DNA from: Verrucomicrobiota bacterium
Lineage (GTDB): Bacteria > Verrucomicrobiota > Verrucomicrobiia > Limisphaerales > SIBE01
Length of the DNA: 56,799 nt
Assembly (NCBI GenBank): GCA_016209525.1
Contig: JACQWK010000070.1
Span: 1-56,799, forward strand
Reading direction: 5' to 3'
Shown: piece by piece, positions 1-9,600 of the stretch
How positions within the stretch are numbered: the first letter of the stretch is position 1
How the letters are laid out: each line of letters opens with the position of its first letter
Notes under the pieces: generated by a model
Seen by the model: the letters and a program-made list of their open reading frames with translations, nothing else
The model's database searches: none
What the model was told of the DNA's origin: nothing
Translations under genes and position numbers: made by a program

Positions 1-1
1 C

Positions 2-271
2 CATCCCGACGCCGCTGACACCCGCGCGATGTTGCGTGCAATTCACGATCAGTTCATTCCCAACAAAATTATACTGCTCGCCGATGGCGGCGCCGGACAG
101 ACAATCCTCGGCAAACATCTCGAATTCATCCGGACCGTCAAACCCAACAAAGGCAAAGCGACGGCGCACGTGTGCGAGAACTATGTCTGCCAGCTCCCCA
201 CCACGGACATTCCCGCGATGAAGTCCCAACTCACCAAGACCCAAAACGAACAGCCACCCAGGAAAGGATGA
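2..271 (+). CDS. Thioredoxin domain-containing protein (YyaL/SPATA20 family), C-terminal end
   Basis: The reading frame is open from base 2, so the start lies outside the window; only about 89 C-terminal residues are present. The tail reads ATAHVCENYVCQLPTTD, which matches the ending I know for the YyaL/SPATA20 (DUF255) family: an N-terminal thioredoxin fold followed by an (alpha/alpha)6 barrel. The preceding GGAGQTILGKHLEFIRTVKP stretch is also typical of the final barrel helices. The thioredoxin part, with any active-site cysteines, is not visible. The cellular role of the family is poorly known. The gene ends 50 bases before a decayed PQQ-protein gene on the same strand. I am fairly sure of the family and cannot judge whether the whole gene is intact. 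Confidence 0.72.
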   Translation, partial: HPDAADTRAMLRAIHDQFIPNKIILLADGGAGQTILGKHLEFIRTVKPNKGKATAHVCENYVCQLPTTDIPAMKSQLTKTQNEQPPRKG

Positions 272-320
272 ACTTGAGCCGACGCTTTCGACGCCTGGAG
301 AATGAGAATATCAAAAAGGC

Positions 321-705
321 ATGAACCGGTTTGCACACAGATTCCGGAAAAATGGGACGGCCATCACGCTGTTCACTGGAACAGCGATTGGGATGGGGTT
401 TCGCATCCTTCACGCGGCTGAGGCGACGAGGTTGCCAGAGCAACCGGCCGCAGAATCGGGAGAAGCCGGCGTCACCGCCGCGGGATTCAAGGCCTTTCGC
501 CAAAGCAAGTCCCGCCGACCAATGTCAGCGATAGCAGGGCCGCTCACGACTACTGGGCGTAATGGCGTGGTCCCTTGGGTACCGGGGTGGCGCCGCACGC
601 CAGCCCTCCCGTGGAGTGGAGCAACGACAAAAACATCCGCTGGAAGATCGCGCTGTCGGGCAAAGGCCATTCGACGCCTGTCATCCGGGGAGATCGCAAG
701 GTCAC
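321..705 (+). pseudogene. PQQ-binding-like beta-propeller protein, broken N-terminal remnant
   Basis: An ATG at 321 opens a frame beginning with a basic, then hydrophobic, signal-peptide-like stretch (MNRFAHRFRKNGTAITLFTG). Around 505-525 the plausible coding frame shifts. In the new frame the text reads AAHDYWA-stop-WRGPLGTGVAP followed by WSNDKNIRWKIALSGKGHST. In intact PQQ-repeat proteins of Verrucomicrobia and Planctomycetes this opening motif is W-x-Q-WRGP, so the TAA at 560-562 probably replaces a glutamine codon. Similarity fades after VIRGDR near 700. What remains is a signal peptide and the first propeller blade, with at least one frameshift, one stop and loss of the rest. Intact relatives are exported proteins of roughly 400 residues. 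A product is very unlikely. Confidence 0.6.
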
Positions 706-1202
706 GACAAAGAATCCTCTCGCCAAACTAGAGATTCTCGCACCAGTCCAGAAGCTCGGATGGAAAACGACCTCCAAGAAGCCCAGCAAGCTTTTGGACA
801 CGCTTCTCTATGGCCAAAATCCGAAGTTCAAAAATTGGAACGGCAAGTTCAGCCCGGCTTGGCCGCTGGTTCGGTTGCCACGGGCAGCTTTACGGCGGTT
901 TTATTCTCACCCACTTCGAGCAGCGGGCAGACCACAACGGCATCCAGCTTTCCTGGCGCTCTCTGCCCACGATACGAATGGAGCGTTACGCCGCTGGGAT
1001 TGGCCGCAAACTAACAGGGAGCATGAGTCTTCGAACACTTTCTGTGAAACGAGGGAAAGGCGGTTTGCTGACAATTGCTGACAGACAATTTGCATTTCCA
1101 TTCGCAATTCTTCAATTCGAATACAGCACGAGAAATGCAATAATATCCAATAAAGACGACATTTTTATGCACTTTTTGTGAAAGTTCACGAAATAACGCA
1201 TC
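706..1202. other. Degenerate region without a supportable gene
   Basis: Several overlapping plus-strand frames are open here (for example 575-1081 and 810-1181), but none has a convincing start or a recognisable motif, and they contradict one another. Short stretches such as ADHNGIQLSWRSLPTIRMER look protein-like, so this may be further decayed coding sequence. From about 1125 to 1195 the DNA becomes clearly AT-rich. I cannot name anything in it. Confidence 0.35.
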
Positions 1203-1335
1203 CGGTTCATGGTCCCGATGCGCCTCCAGAATTGGGGTCGAGGCTGCCCATGAACCTCGGAGCGCCGGTCCCCGACCCGGCGCGAAGCCCAGTGAACAAA
1301 GAATCGCGCCGGATCGGAGACCGGCGCTCCGGTTG
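1203..1335. repeat. Family A palindromic repeat, copy 1
   Basis: The repeat has a leader (GGTTCATGGTCCC, ending CCCATGAACC, which is itself an inverted repeat) followed by two long GC-rich arms at about 1256-1284 and 1304-1334. The arms contain AGCGCCGGTC..GACCCGGCGCG and its complement around a 20-base loop. A second full copy is at 10701-10832, a third partial copy at 46843-46916, and a leader-only copy at 30234-30284. It lies between pseudogene remnants. Confidence 0.75.
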
Positions 1336-1653
1336 CGCGATTGAAGGTCGGAACAACCCCAATGCAGTCGCGGCTGCTTGTCGTGTGCGGTTATTCATAC
1401 AACCGCGGTGCGGATTCTTTTCGCGACGAATCTCCAGGATCGGTCGTGCTGTCACGTCCGTTGCCCCACGGCACGGTAGGTCGCAACCATCGGCACTGCG
1501 GCGCAGCTCCATTAAGGCGTTAGCACCGCAAATTTTTTCGCTCCTACGTCGCGAAAAAATGCGGTTTTGCTTCGCAAAACTCGAGCTGAATAGCGACTAA
1601 CAGGTTGGTCTTAATAGTTGAATAGCGGTAGCGGGACAAACGCGGAGGGAACC
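1336..1653. other. Intergenic stretch with two small hairpins
   Basis: No gene is visible. Two adjacent hairpins occur near its end: stem 1532-1541 with 1551-1560 (TTTTTTCGC / GCGAAAAAA) and stem 1564-1570 with 1574-1580 (GTTTTGC / GCAAAAC). They resemble terminators but follow no recognisable gene. Confidence 0.4.
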
Positions 1654-1785
1654 ATGAGCAAGCCCGGCCAACTCACCGCGATGATCAGCAGCACGGCTGC
1701 TGACCTGCCGGAACATCGGCGCGAAGTGGAGAAGGCATGCCTGCGTGAAGGCATCTTCCCCATCGGTATGGAGAATCTTGCCGCC
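1654..1785 (+). pseudogene. DUF4062-type protein, N-terminal fragment
   Basis: From the ATG at 1654 the frame reads MSKPGQLTAMISSTAADLPE, followed by HRREVEKACLREGIFPIGME. This is the opening of DUF4062 domains, whose hallmark is the MISST..DLxxHRxxV pattern. DUF4062 is found at the start of multi-domain proteins that carry TIR-like, STAND or effector modules, some of them linked to defence or signalling. Here only about 42 residues survive. The sequence then runs into GCC-rich low-complexity DNA and a stop. Another protein-like stretch (DGPPYAYHYGLTNARKHLF, about 1850-1905) follows in a different context, preceded by a TAA. It is a remnant, not a working gene. Confidence 0.55.
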
Positions 1786-2206
1786 CGCGCCGCCGCCGCC
1801 ATGCCGCCATCGCCGCCGCCACGAAGGCTTACACGCTGACCTGGTAAGACGGGCCGCCCTACGCGTATCACTACGGACTCACCAACGCCCGCAAGCATCT
1901 CTTCCAGCAGCCCGCCAGGGCGACAGACAATAGCCAAGCGTTTCAACGCTGGGTTTCCGGCCGGGAATGGAACGAGTCCCGTCAGGGACGATAGAACAGG
2001 TGTAATCGCCGGACGGATTCTTTCGCCCCTTCGGGGCTTGGACGGGTTTGGCTGCCGTTGATCCCAGCGATAAATCGCTGGGCTATTTTCGGTCGTCCCT
2101 TTGGGACTTCAGCAAGCCGACTTGCTGGGCAGGCTTGGCGTGTTCCGACCGGCGCCCTCGCCGGTCGGGGTGAGGCGCTCGACAATCACTGAACCCAAAT
2201 CCAGCA
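1786..2206. other. Remnant and hairpin-rich spacer
   Basis: After the DUF4062 remnant, about 1974-2175 contains a run of short perfect hairpins: GTCCCGTCAGGGACG, GCCCCTTCGGGGC, CCCAGCGATAAATCGCTGGG, GTCCCTTTGGGAC and AGCAAGCCGACTTGCT. I see no gene. The series looks like a tandem assembly of unrelated small palindromes. Confidence 0.5.
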
Positions 2207-2330
2207 GTTCAAACCACGAAATCCACGAAAATCAGGGAACTTGAGCCCGGAACCTGCTCACTCGGCGGGCGACCAAGTCTAGGCCAATTTCCTCCCTTTT
2301 CGTGTCGTTCGTGTGTTTCGTGGGTTCAAC
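2207..2330. repeat. Imperfect inverted repeat of the CCACGAAA type
   Basis: Left arm 2207-2239 (GTTCAAACCACGAAATCCAC...) pairs imperfectly with right arm 2290-2330 (...GTGTGTTTCGTGGGTTCAAC), leaving a loop of about 50 bases. It lies about 200 bases upstream of the chosen start of the Cache/P-loop gene and could lie in its leader. Confidence 0.6.
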
Positions 2331-2537
2331 TGCTCGCTTGAGGCTGAATCATGGAACATGCGAGCTCTTTCCTGTGTTCCGCGAGGGCGCGGAACACGGC
2401 ACGCGAGGCGCGTGCGCTCCCCGTCGCCGTCGCCGCCGAAGGAACCGCTTCCGCGGATGACGCTGGCTTTTACTATTGCACTTCAAGCCAGCCGCTCTAA
2501 GCTGGTCCTGCTCGAACTTTGGGTGTGGAAGCCGAGC

Positions 2538-5500
2538 ATGAAAATCACCTCTTCCCAAGCGAGGTCGTTGAAGCGTCAGGGATTGACGATCCTGATCCTG
2601 CTCTTGGCGTTCGGCGCGTACTATGCCGTCATTGTCCCGCGGCAAACGGCTTACTTCACCAACCGCAGCTTCCGATTGCTCGCGGAAATGAGCGATTACA
2701 TCCGCAGCGAGGTGGAGCAGTTGTTCACGGTGCTGGACAATGCCGTCCGCCATGCCCCGAAAGATTTGTCCGGCAAGGCCGGAACGCCGCCGGCTTCGGT
2801 CGATACCGCTTCGCAGATCCGAGCCGTGCTGGCCCTTGCCCCGAATCTCACGGTTCAAGAAGTCTCCACCCGAGCGGCCGCAGACCGAGCGGAGCTGAAC
2901 CTGAAAATCCATCCGGCGGGACGGGCTTCCTGGCTGGAACTGAGCTACACCACGACGAACTACGGCGGTTTGCGCGTCAATGCGCGAAGCGATCTCGAGC
3001 GCTTGTTCGAGCCCATCATGGAGCGCCGCCTCTTCGATGACGTGCTGTTGCTGGAGACGAATGGACAGGTGGTGTTTCAACTGTCGCCGTCGGCCTTGCG
3101 CGTGGCGACGCTGGAGGTGCCGTCCGGCCGCTCGTTTGAGACCAACCTCGTCGGTCAAGCGGGCGCCGATTACAAGCTGTTCGCTCAGCCGGTCTCCATC
3201 GCGTTCACGTCAAGCCACGGCGGCGCGCAACTGTCGCCCACCCAATGGACGCTCTGCGGCGTCATGAAAGCGGACCGGTTCCGCGTTCAGACCCTGGCGG
3301 TGGATTACACGCTGGCGGTGGAGTTCGTGTTTCTGGCCCTTCTGCTGATTTTCACCTGGCCCTTTCTCAACGCTTGGTCGCTGGGTTTGCGAAGCGGCCT
3401 GCGAAAGGCGGAAGTGGCTTTGCTGGCGGTGGGTATCGTGTTCATGAACGCGCTGCTGACGCTGCAGGTGCTGGACCTCTACGCCTACGCACGCTTGGAG
3501 GACCGGCTTGATGAACAGTTGGAGGGTTTTGCCCGCGAGATCAAGGCGCACTTCAAGTCGGAACTGCAGGCGGTGTCCAGGCAACTGGATTTGATGACCG
3601 AGCGCTACGAAAGGCTCGGACAGGCCGGCAAACAGGCCGGCATCCGCACGAACGAAACCGACATCCTGACTGACCCTGCGCTGGTGGCCCTTAACGATTC
3701 CGCTCCCGATCCACATCCGTTTTTCCGGATGGTGTTCTGGACCCGGCGCGACGGTTCGCAAGTGGCCAAGTGGACCGTCAAGAGCAACAACACGCCGTTC
3801 ATCAACGTGGCGCGGCGCGGTTACTTCCGCACTCTCGCGGACGGCCGGCCCTGGGTCATGCGGACGGACCATCGGTCCGTGCCCTTCTGTCTGGAACCGA
3901 TTTACACGGTGACCACCGGCGAGAATCTGGCCGTTTTCGCCACGGCTCCGGCCAACGATGCAGAGAAGTTGGCCATGATTGAATTGCCTTTGCTGTCACT
4001 CGTGAAACCTGTCGTGCCGGCGGGCTTCGGCTACTGCGTAATCGACGCGGAGGGCAAAGCGTTGTTCCACGCCGATGAAACGCGAAATTTGCGGGAGAAC
4101 TTCTTCGAGGAGTGCAACCATGATCATCGGCTGCGCGCGGCAGTCCTTGGCCGCTCGAGCGACCGCTTCGACGCCCAGTACCTCCGCCGGGCTCACAGTA
4201 TCTTTGTCACCCCGCTCGAAGATCTGCCCTGGTCGCTGGCGGTGTTTCGCGAAGAACAAGTGCTCCAGACTTCCCGCATCCAAATCGCGACCGTTGTCTG
4301 TCAATTGTTCCTTTTTTATGCGCTAGGACTGGTCTTGGCGCTGGGGGCGGTGTTTGTCGTGATGCGGCTGAAAGGGTCTGATCGCCAGACGGCCTGGCTT
4401 TGGCCGGACGACCGGCACGGGACGACTTACCGCGCGCTCGCCGGCGTCAACTTCGTTTTGGCGCTCGCTTTTGCGTCGCTGGTTTTTCTCATGCCGCGAG
4501 GTTGGGGATTGCTGGTCTTGGCTCTGCTCCTTCCAGTCTCAGGTTTCCTCATGACGGCCTGGGCATTGAACACTGGCTGGGAAGGCGGGCCAGGGAAGCT
4601 GCGGGCCCTTTTGGAGCGTCTCCTGCCGACGTGGCGGTGGGGCTATGTGATGGCGGCGGGCTGGCTGTTGGTCATGGTGGCCATCCTGCCTGTTCTGGTT
4701 TTTTTCAAAGTCGCCTTCACGAACGAGACGGGGTTGTTGGTCAAACAGGCTCAACTGGGATTAGCCAAGGACCTCCAAGCCCGCCGGGAACGGATTTGGA
4801 CCGAGCTCAACAGTCCAAAAGACGGCGACCGCCCGGGATCCGATTCCTGGGATGTGTCGAAGTTTTTCGAGCGAAGGCTCACGAATACCTGGGACGTCTA
4901 TTCCACTCCCTTTTTCAACACCACTTTTGAGATTTCGACGCAATGCGTGTGCCACGCGACGACCCGCCCTTCGCGCGACGCTTTCAACGCATTTCTGGCC
5001 GCTCTTCGGCCTCACTTCACTGAGTTTGACGTCCAGACCCGCGGGTTGATGCCCGACGCGTCATCCGACGCCGCCTGGACCTGGACGCGCTCGCGCTCCG
5101 GGCTGGCCTTGTGCAAGCCCGGACTTTACGGCCCCGGCAACGACACGATGGTGAGCCTCCACGTGCGTTCCAAACCGCCTGGCCTCCCCGACTTCGAATT
5201 CCTGAGTTTTCTGTGGGTGCCTCCATTCCTCCTTTTGTTGGCGGTGCCCTTTGGGGTCATCTACGTCGTTGGCCGCAAGGTGTTGCTGCTGGAGGCGGAG
5301 CCGTTCTCAGAAAGCGGCAACGCGCCGCGTCGAGCCGGTTGCCACCTGGTGCTGGGGCCGCCGCGCATTGGGAAAAGCCGATTCCTCAACGATGAACATT
5401 TCGACGCGCTCAAACCCGGAATGTTTCGCCGCATCGATCTGCGGCACGCCGAAGATCGCAAATGGCTGGAACCGCCGGAACTGGAAAAGCTCTTGCAGGA

Positions 5501-6245
5501 AACCGACAAGGCCGTGGCCGTGGATCATTTCGAATACGGCCAAGATGATCCCAAACTCACGCGCGTCAAACTTCGCTTTCTCCAGGAACTTCTCCATGAC
5601 GAATACCGCGCCGTCGTCGTCGTCTCAAACGTCCATCCGCTACACCTCCGCATGGAACCTTCTGAGGGCGGCGGCGACTCGAAGGCGTCCGTGATCCCGC
5701 CGCAGGAGCAGTGGACACAAGTGCTGGCCGCATTCAAGAAGATCCATTTGGGCGAAGCGGAGCTGGCGTCTTTGGGGACGCCGGTGGCGGGGGAGACGGC
5801 GACCTTCGTTCGCTCGCACTATCTGCCGCTCTGGAACACTTGTTCTCCCGCCGAACAAGGTCTCCTCTACCAAGTGGCGCAAGGACAGTTGATCCATTCG
5901 GCTCAGCCTGAATTGCGCGCGCTCTTGAGCCGGCGCGTCCTGAAGCGCGACCCCCGATTGCGGTTGGCCTGCGAGGGCCTGCGCCGCTTCATTTTGGCGC
6001 ACCACACCCCGGACCCGATCGCACTGGCCCCCGCTGCCGAACAGGGCGGCGTCTGGAACGCACTGAAAGGGCCGGCGGCTACGGTCCTGATCCTTTCGGC
6101 CGGATTCTTCTTCTGGACCCAGCCGGAGGTCTGGAACAAGTCGGTGGGACTGGCGACTGCCTTTGTGACCGGCCTTGGCGCACTGGTGAAAGTCTTCGAT
6201 TTGCTCCAGAAATCATCGGCCAAGAAGACACCCACCGAGGCGTGA
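2538..6245 (+). CDS. Multi-pass membrane sensor with Cache-like domain and C-terminal P-loop domain
   Basis: About 1235 residues from the ATG at 2538, which follows GTGGAAGCC and opens MKITSSQARSLKRQG before the first membrane segment. The frame stays open upstream to 2313, but that part looks like repeat DNA. Seen in order: membrane helix at about 14-33, a roughly 230-residue outer region, helices near 263-282 and 293-320, a second outer region at about 385-560 with a Cache-like stretch (RDGSQVAKWTV, then RGYFRTLADGRPW), and several helices between about 585 and 912. Then comes a cytosolic P-loop, GPPRIGKS at 940-947 (Lys946), with a candidate Walker B aspartate at 996 (AVAVDHFEYG). A final hydrophobic segment lies near 1180-1195. 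Cache domains bind small ligands outside the cell. Coupling to a STAND/AAA-like ATPase instead of a kinase is my inference. It has no gene neighbour that suggests a partner. Confidence 0.7.
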   Translation: MKITSSQARSLKRQGLTILILLLAFGAYYAVIVPRQTAYFTNRSFRLLAEMSDYIRSEVEQLFTVLDNAVRHAPKDLSGKAGTPPASVDTASQIRAVLALAPNLTVQEVSTRAAADRAELNLKIHPAGRASWLELSYTTTNYGGLRVNARSDLERLFEPIMERRLFDDVLLLETNGQVVFQLSPSALRVATLEVPSGRSFETNLVGQAGADYKLFAQPVSIAFTSSHGGAQLSPTQWTLCGVMKADRFRVQTLAVDYTLAVEFVFLALLLIFTWPFLNAWSLGLRSGLRKAEVALLAVGIVFMNALLTLQVLDLYAYARLEDRLDEQLEGFAREIKAHFKSELQAVSRQLDLMTERYERLGQAGKQAGIRTNETDILTDPALVALNDSAPDPHPFFRMVFWTRRDGSQVAKWTVKSNNTPFINVARRGYFRTLADGRPWVMRTDHRSVPFCLEPIYTVTTGENLAVFATAPANDAEKLAMIELPLLSLVKPVVPAGFGYCVIDAEGKALFHADETRNLRENFFEECNHDHRLRAAVLGRSSDRFDAQYLRRAHSIFVTPLEDLPWSLAVFREEQVLQTSRIQIATVVCQLFLFYALGLVLALGAVFVVMRLKGSDRQTAWLWPDDRHGTTYRALAGVNFVLALAFASLVFLMPRGWGLLVLALLLPVSGFLMTAWALNTGWEGGPGKLRALLERLLPTWRWGYVMAAGWLLVMVAILPVLVFFKVAFTNETGLLVKQAQLGLAKDLQARRERIWTELNSPKDGDRPGSDSWDVSKFFERRLTNTWDVYSTPFFNTTFEISTQCVCHATTRPSRDAFNAFLAALRPHFTEFDVQTRGLMPDASSDAAWTWTRSRSGLALCKPGLYGPGNDTMVSLHVRSKPPGLPDFEFLSFLWVPPFLLLLAVPFGVIYVVGRKVLLLEAEPFSESGNAPRRAGCHLVLGPPRIGKSRFLNDEHFDALKPGMFRRIDLRHAEDRKWLEPPELEKLLQETDKAVAVDHFEYGQDDPKLTRVKLRFLQELLHDEYRAVVVVSNVHPLHLRMEPSEGGGDSKASVIPPQEQWTQVLAAFKKIHLGEAELASLGTPVAGETATFVRSHYLPLWNTCSPAEQGLLYQVAQGQLIHSAQPELRALLSRRVLKRDPRLRLACEGLRRFILAHHTPDPIALAPAAEQGGVWNALKGPAATVLILSAGFFFWTQPEVWNKSVGLATAFVTGLGALVKVFDLLQKSSAKKTPTEA

Positions 6246-6452
6246 ACCTCCGGGTGCTTCGAATACTGCAGCGACAGTTTGACTTGCCGTTGCCGGCCCA
6301 TGAACGCCGCTGGCCTTTGCGAGCTGGCGTCTGGGATGCGTGCGCTTGAGAACAGCCTAGGATTCAACCCCGGTTTGGAAGCTGCGAGAAAAGCGCCAGT
6401 GAACCAGGCGCAGTCCAAATGCTAGCGCGGAGTCCTGTCCGGCGGCCAGATC

Positions 6453-6498
6453 GTCGCGCCAGCGTTTGGAGTGCGTGCGATTTATCGCCGCTTTTTCA
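6453..6498. repeat. Family B repeat, partial copy 1
   Basis: A 46-base partial copy of the family whose core reads GCGCCAGCGTTTGGAGTGCG then TGCGATTTATCGCCGC. It lies in the gene-free space 6246-6653 between the Cache/P-loop gene and the convergent secreted-protein gene. Fuller copies are at 11440-11720 and 18655-18905, with partial ones at 14835-14945 and 46797-46836. The rest of 6246-6653 shows nothing recognisable. Confidence 0.75.
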
Positions 6499-6653
6499 CG
6501 CTGAATTGGGACGAGGGCCGTCACGATTCGAGCCATATCGCCTCAGGTCGAACGACTATGGATTGCTTGCACTCTCTACAGGAGAGGATGTTCAAAGGAC
6601 GGGTGAGGGATGATCCATTTCTGAAGCGGCCATTCAACCGCCCGATTTCAAGT

Positions 6654-9600
6654 TCAATCCCGATAGCTGATGACGATCCGGTTCTCGACGATGCGGATGG
6701 AAGTGAACGTGCGCCGAGCATCCGAATTGATCCGGAAAAATCGCGACGCATCGCGCGGGAACGGGATCGTGATGGTGCGGGTTTGAGCGTCCACAACGGC
6801 GCCTGCCTCCAACGCGAACGGTCCGGTCACAGCGAGCGCGGATTCGAGTCTCAGCGCCGGGCCGGGCGTGACGGTCCGATACGCTTTGATCGCTTTCGGT
6901 TGGGCCGGATCGTTGATGAGGATGCGTTCGCCCGTCGCCACATCGACGGTGAACCATTCCGCGTAACCCGCGCCTCCTCGCTCATACCATACCATTCGGA
7001 ACGGGTAGAGGCCGGCTTGAGGAACCACGAAGTCAAACGTCTCGTTTGCCGGGCCGCCATTGTGGAAACCCACAGGCGTCGCGGAAGCGTCAGCCAAATT
7101 GCGGCTCGACGAGATCTTGTAGCCGTCGTCGGTAACGACTCCGAAGCGCTGAATTCCGGCCGGCAAATCCAGATACGCCGTGATCTCGACGGCAAAGTCG
7201 TCCAGTCCATTGCCCGCGGGATCGAGATAAGGCACCACGGCGTCGTTCTCGAAGTTGCCACGCGGGCCTTCGATCTTGTTGAAGTTGATGACATCGGCGG
7301 TGAAGTTGGTCGAGATCGCGGCTGGGATGGTTGAATTGGCGACGAGTTGGTTCTCGGCGCGCTGAAGGCTGTTCTCCAACGCCGAGCCTTGTGGCGCTTG
7401 CACGAGCCGCAAGTTGAAGCCGCGCTCCAATCCAGGACCGGACACGCGATGGGCCGGGTCCAGCGCCTTGTAGGTCAAAGTGAAACTCCATTCGTTCGTT
7501 TGCGCCACATCGAGATTGTCGCTGAAAGTCAGCCGCGCCGTGACGGTCGAATTGGGAGCAGGCAGCGGCGAAAGCACGTAGCTCACCGTCGCGCCGTTCG
7601 CGTCGCTTTGAACGGCCGGCGTGACCGCGTTTCCGTTGACGCGCAGGACGATGCTGCTGGTTTTGACAGTTGTGTCGCGGTTTTGGATCGTGGCTTGCAG
7701 TGAAGGGGTCACCGACTCCAGGGTCGTGCCCTGCGCGGGCGAGACGCCGGTGACGGTGGCCCGCTGGAGTCCGGGATCAGGAACCGGCAGAAGCACCAGA
7801 TAATTCTGGAAAATCCCGCCATCCGATGGACTCGATGACACCTGGCGCAGGCGCAGCGTTTCCACTCCCGAAAGGCGGACGATGATTTTGTTTTTGCCGA
7901 GGCCATCGGTGAGCGGGAACATCCGGAAGAGGTAGCCTGTCCTTTGAGCCAGGAAGGAACCCAGCACGCGCGTCGTTGGGTTGGGTTGCGCCGGATTGCT
8001 CGTCACTTTTTCCAGGACGGCCTCGACCTGCGTGCCGTTGACGAGGGACTCGCGCAAATACACTTCATACGTGCCGGCCGGAAAAGTCCGGGTGTAATTC
8101 ATCCATTCGCCGGCCACGATGTCGCCCACGTCGTAATCGAACACCGAGGCGGCCGCCCCGCCCGCCTTCGTGAACTTGTCGCGGGGAAAGTCGAGCGACT
8201 GCCGCATGCGCACGTAATCATCGGGGCGATACGGCACGTTTTGGAGGCTGGTGCGCGTGTCGGAATAGTCCGTGCCTTGCACGCCCACTTGGTTGGCATA
8301 AGCCTTGGCCTGCGGGCCGGTTCCTTCCGCGATGACGATTGGATTGTCGATGAATTGCCCGCCGCCGAAGTTGAAGTCTTCGACTTCGATCAGGAAATTG
8401 TTCGGCGAGAACGTGTCGAAGTAGAGGGTCGAAGAGACCGCCACGTTATCTGAGTCCGTCACTTTGAACTCGGCCGCGTAATTGACGTTTTCCGCCAAAC
8501 CGCCGAACGAGACGGTTCGGCTGTTGCCGGTTCCGGCGAGTGTCAGACCGTTGGCCGCGGTGACGGGGACGCCATTCAGCGTGACGGAAATCTTGCTGTT
8601 ATCAAGAGCCTTGTCGTCGGTCGCTTTGAACGAGACTTGCGTGGGCGCGGGCAAAAAATTCGAGAATTCAGCGGGGCGCACGTCCGAGATGACCGGCGGT
8701 GTGTTGGCCGCCGCGGGTGGGGCGGCGACTTCGGCGTTGTCATAGACGACTTCGTACACATCTTGCGGCGCATTGCGGTCGAAGTCCTGATAGGCATAGA
8801 GCACGAGGTTCCCGCTGCCTAGGTACGGAGCGGCCGGACTGTCCGTGCCATCCGACAAGATGTCCGCCGCCGGTGTATCCACGAAAGTCTGTTCGAAAAT
8901 CACGGCATTGTTGTTGTCCTTGTCCAGCACGCGCGCATTCAGAATCACGCTGCCTCCTCTCGCGGTCATCGAGAGCGCGAGTGTGACATTTTCATTCTTG
9001 ATCGGCGTTGGGGGGTCCTCGTTGTAGAAGTATTTCCCGATGCCCTTGGTGATTAGGATGTCGGTGGTGGACTTGGCGAAACCGTAACCCGCGAGCGTGC
9101 TGGCCGACGAGGCTGTCGGAATGAATGCCAGCACCGCGAAGGCGTCTTTGCCGTTGCCGCTGACCAGATCGACGCGGAAATCCAATCGTTCGCCTTCCAA
9201 GAGGTCGAATGTGCGCGACGTCTTCGTGCTGGCCGAAAAGATGGCTTGGCCTGCGGGCGGTTGGACGAACTTGAACTGCCCGCCGGTCTCGGACGGCAAG
9301 CCGAATCCCTTTACAAACGTGAAGTCATTCCAGTCGGTCTTTGTGTTGTCGTTGAAATTGTCGAGCACGGAATGATCCAGCACAAAGGCCTCGGCGTTGT
9401 CGTAGATGACTTCGTAGAAGTCTTCGGGCGCGTTCCGGTCGAAATCTTGGTAGCAATACAAGACGAAGTTTCCGCTGCCGAAGTAAGGCGCCGGCGGATC
9501 ATCGGTGCCATTGCGCAGGACCTCCGCGGCCGGCGTGTCGGTCACCGTGTGTTCGAAAATTACGGCGTTGTTGCTTTTGTCCACCACCTTGGCGTTGACG

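Noticed and set aside
2313..2537. Longer N-terminus for the Cache/P-loop protein
   Set aside because: The extra 75 residues come from repeat DNA (CACGAAA palindrome edge). They would put a soluble Arg/Pro-rich stretch before the first membrane helix, and a better ribosome-binding site precedes the ATG at 2538.
6471..7334. A 287-residue plus-strand frame opposite the secreted-protein gene
   Set aside because: It overlaps real domains (PA14-like) on the other strand and its translation is low-complexity and Arg-rich.
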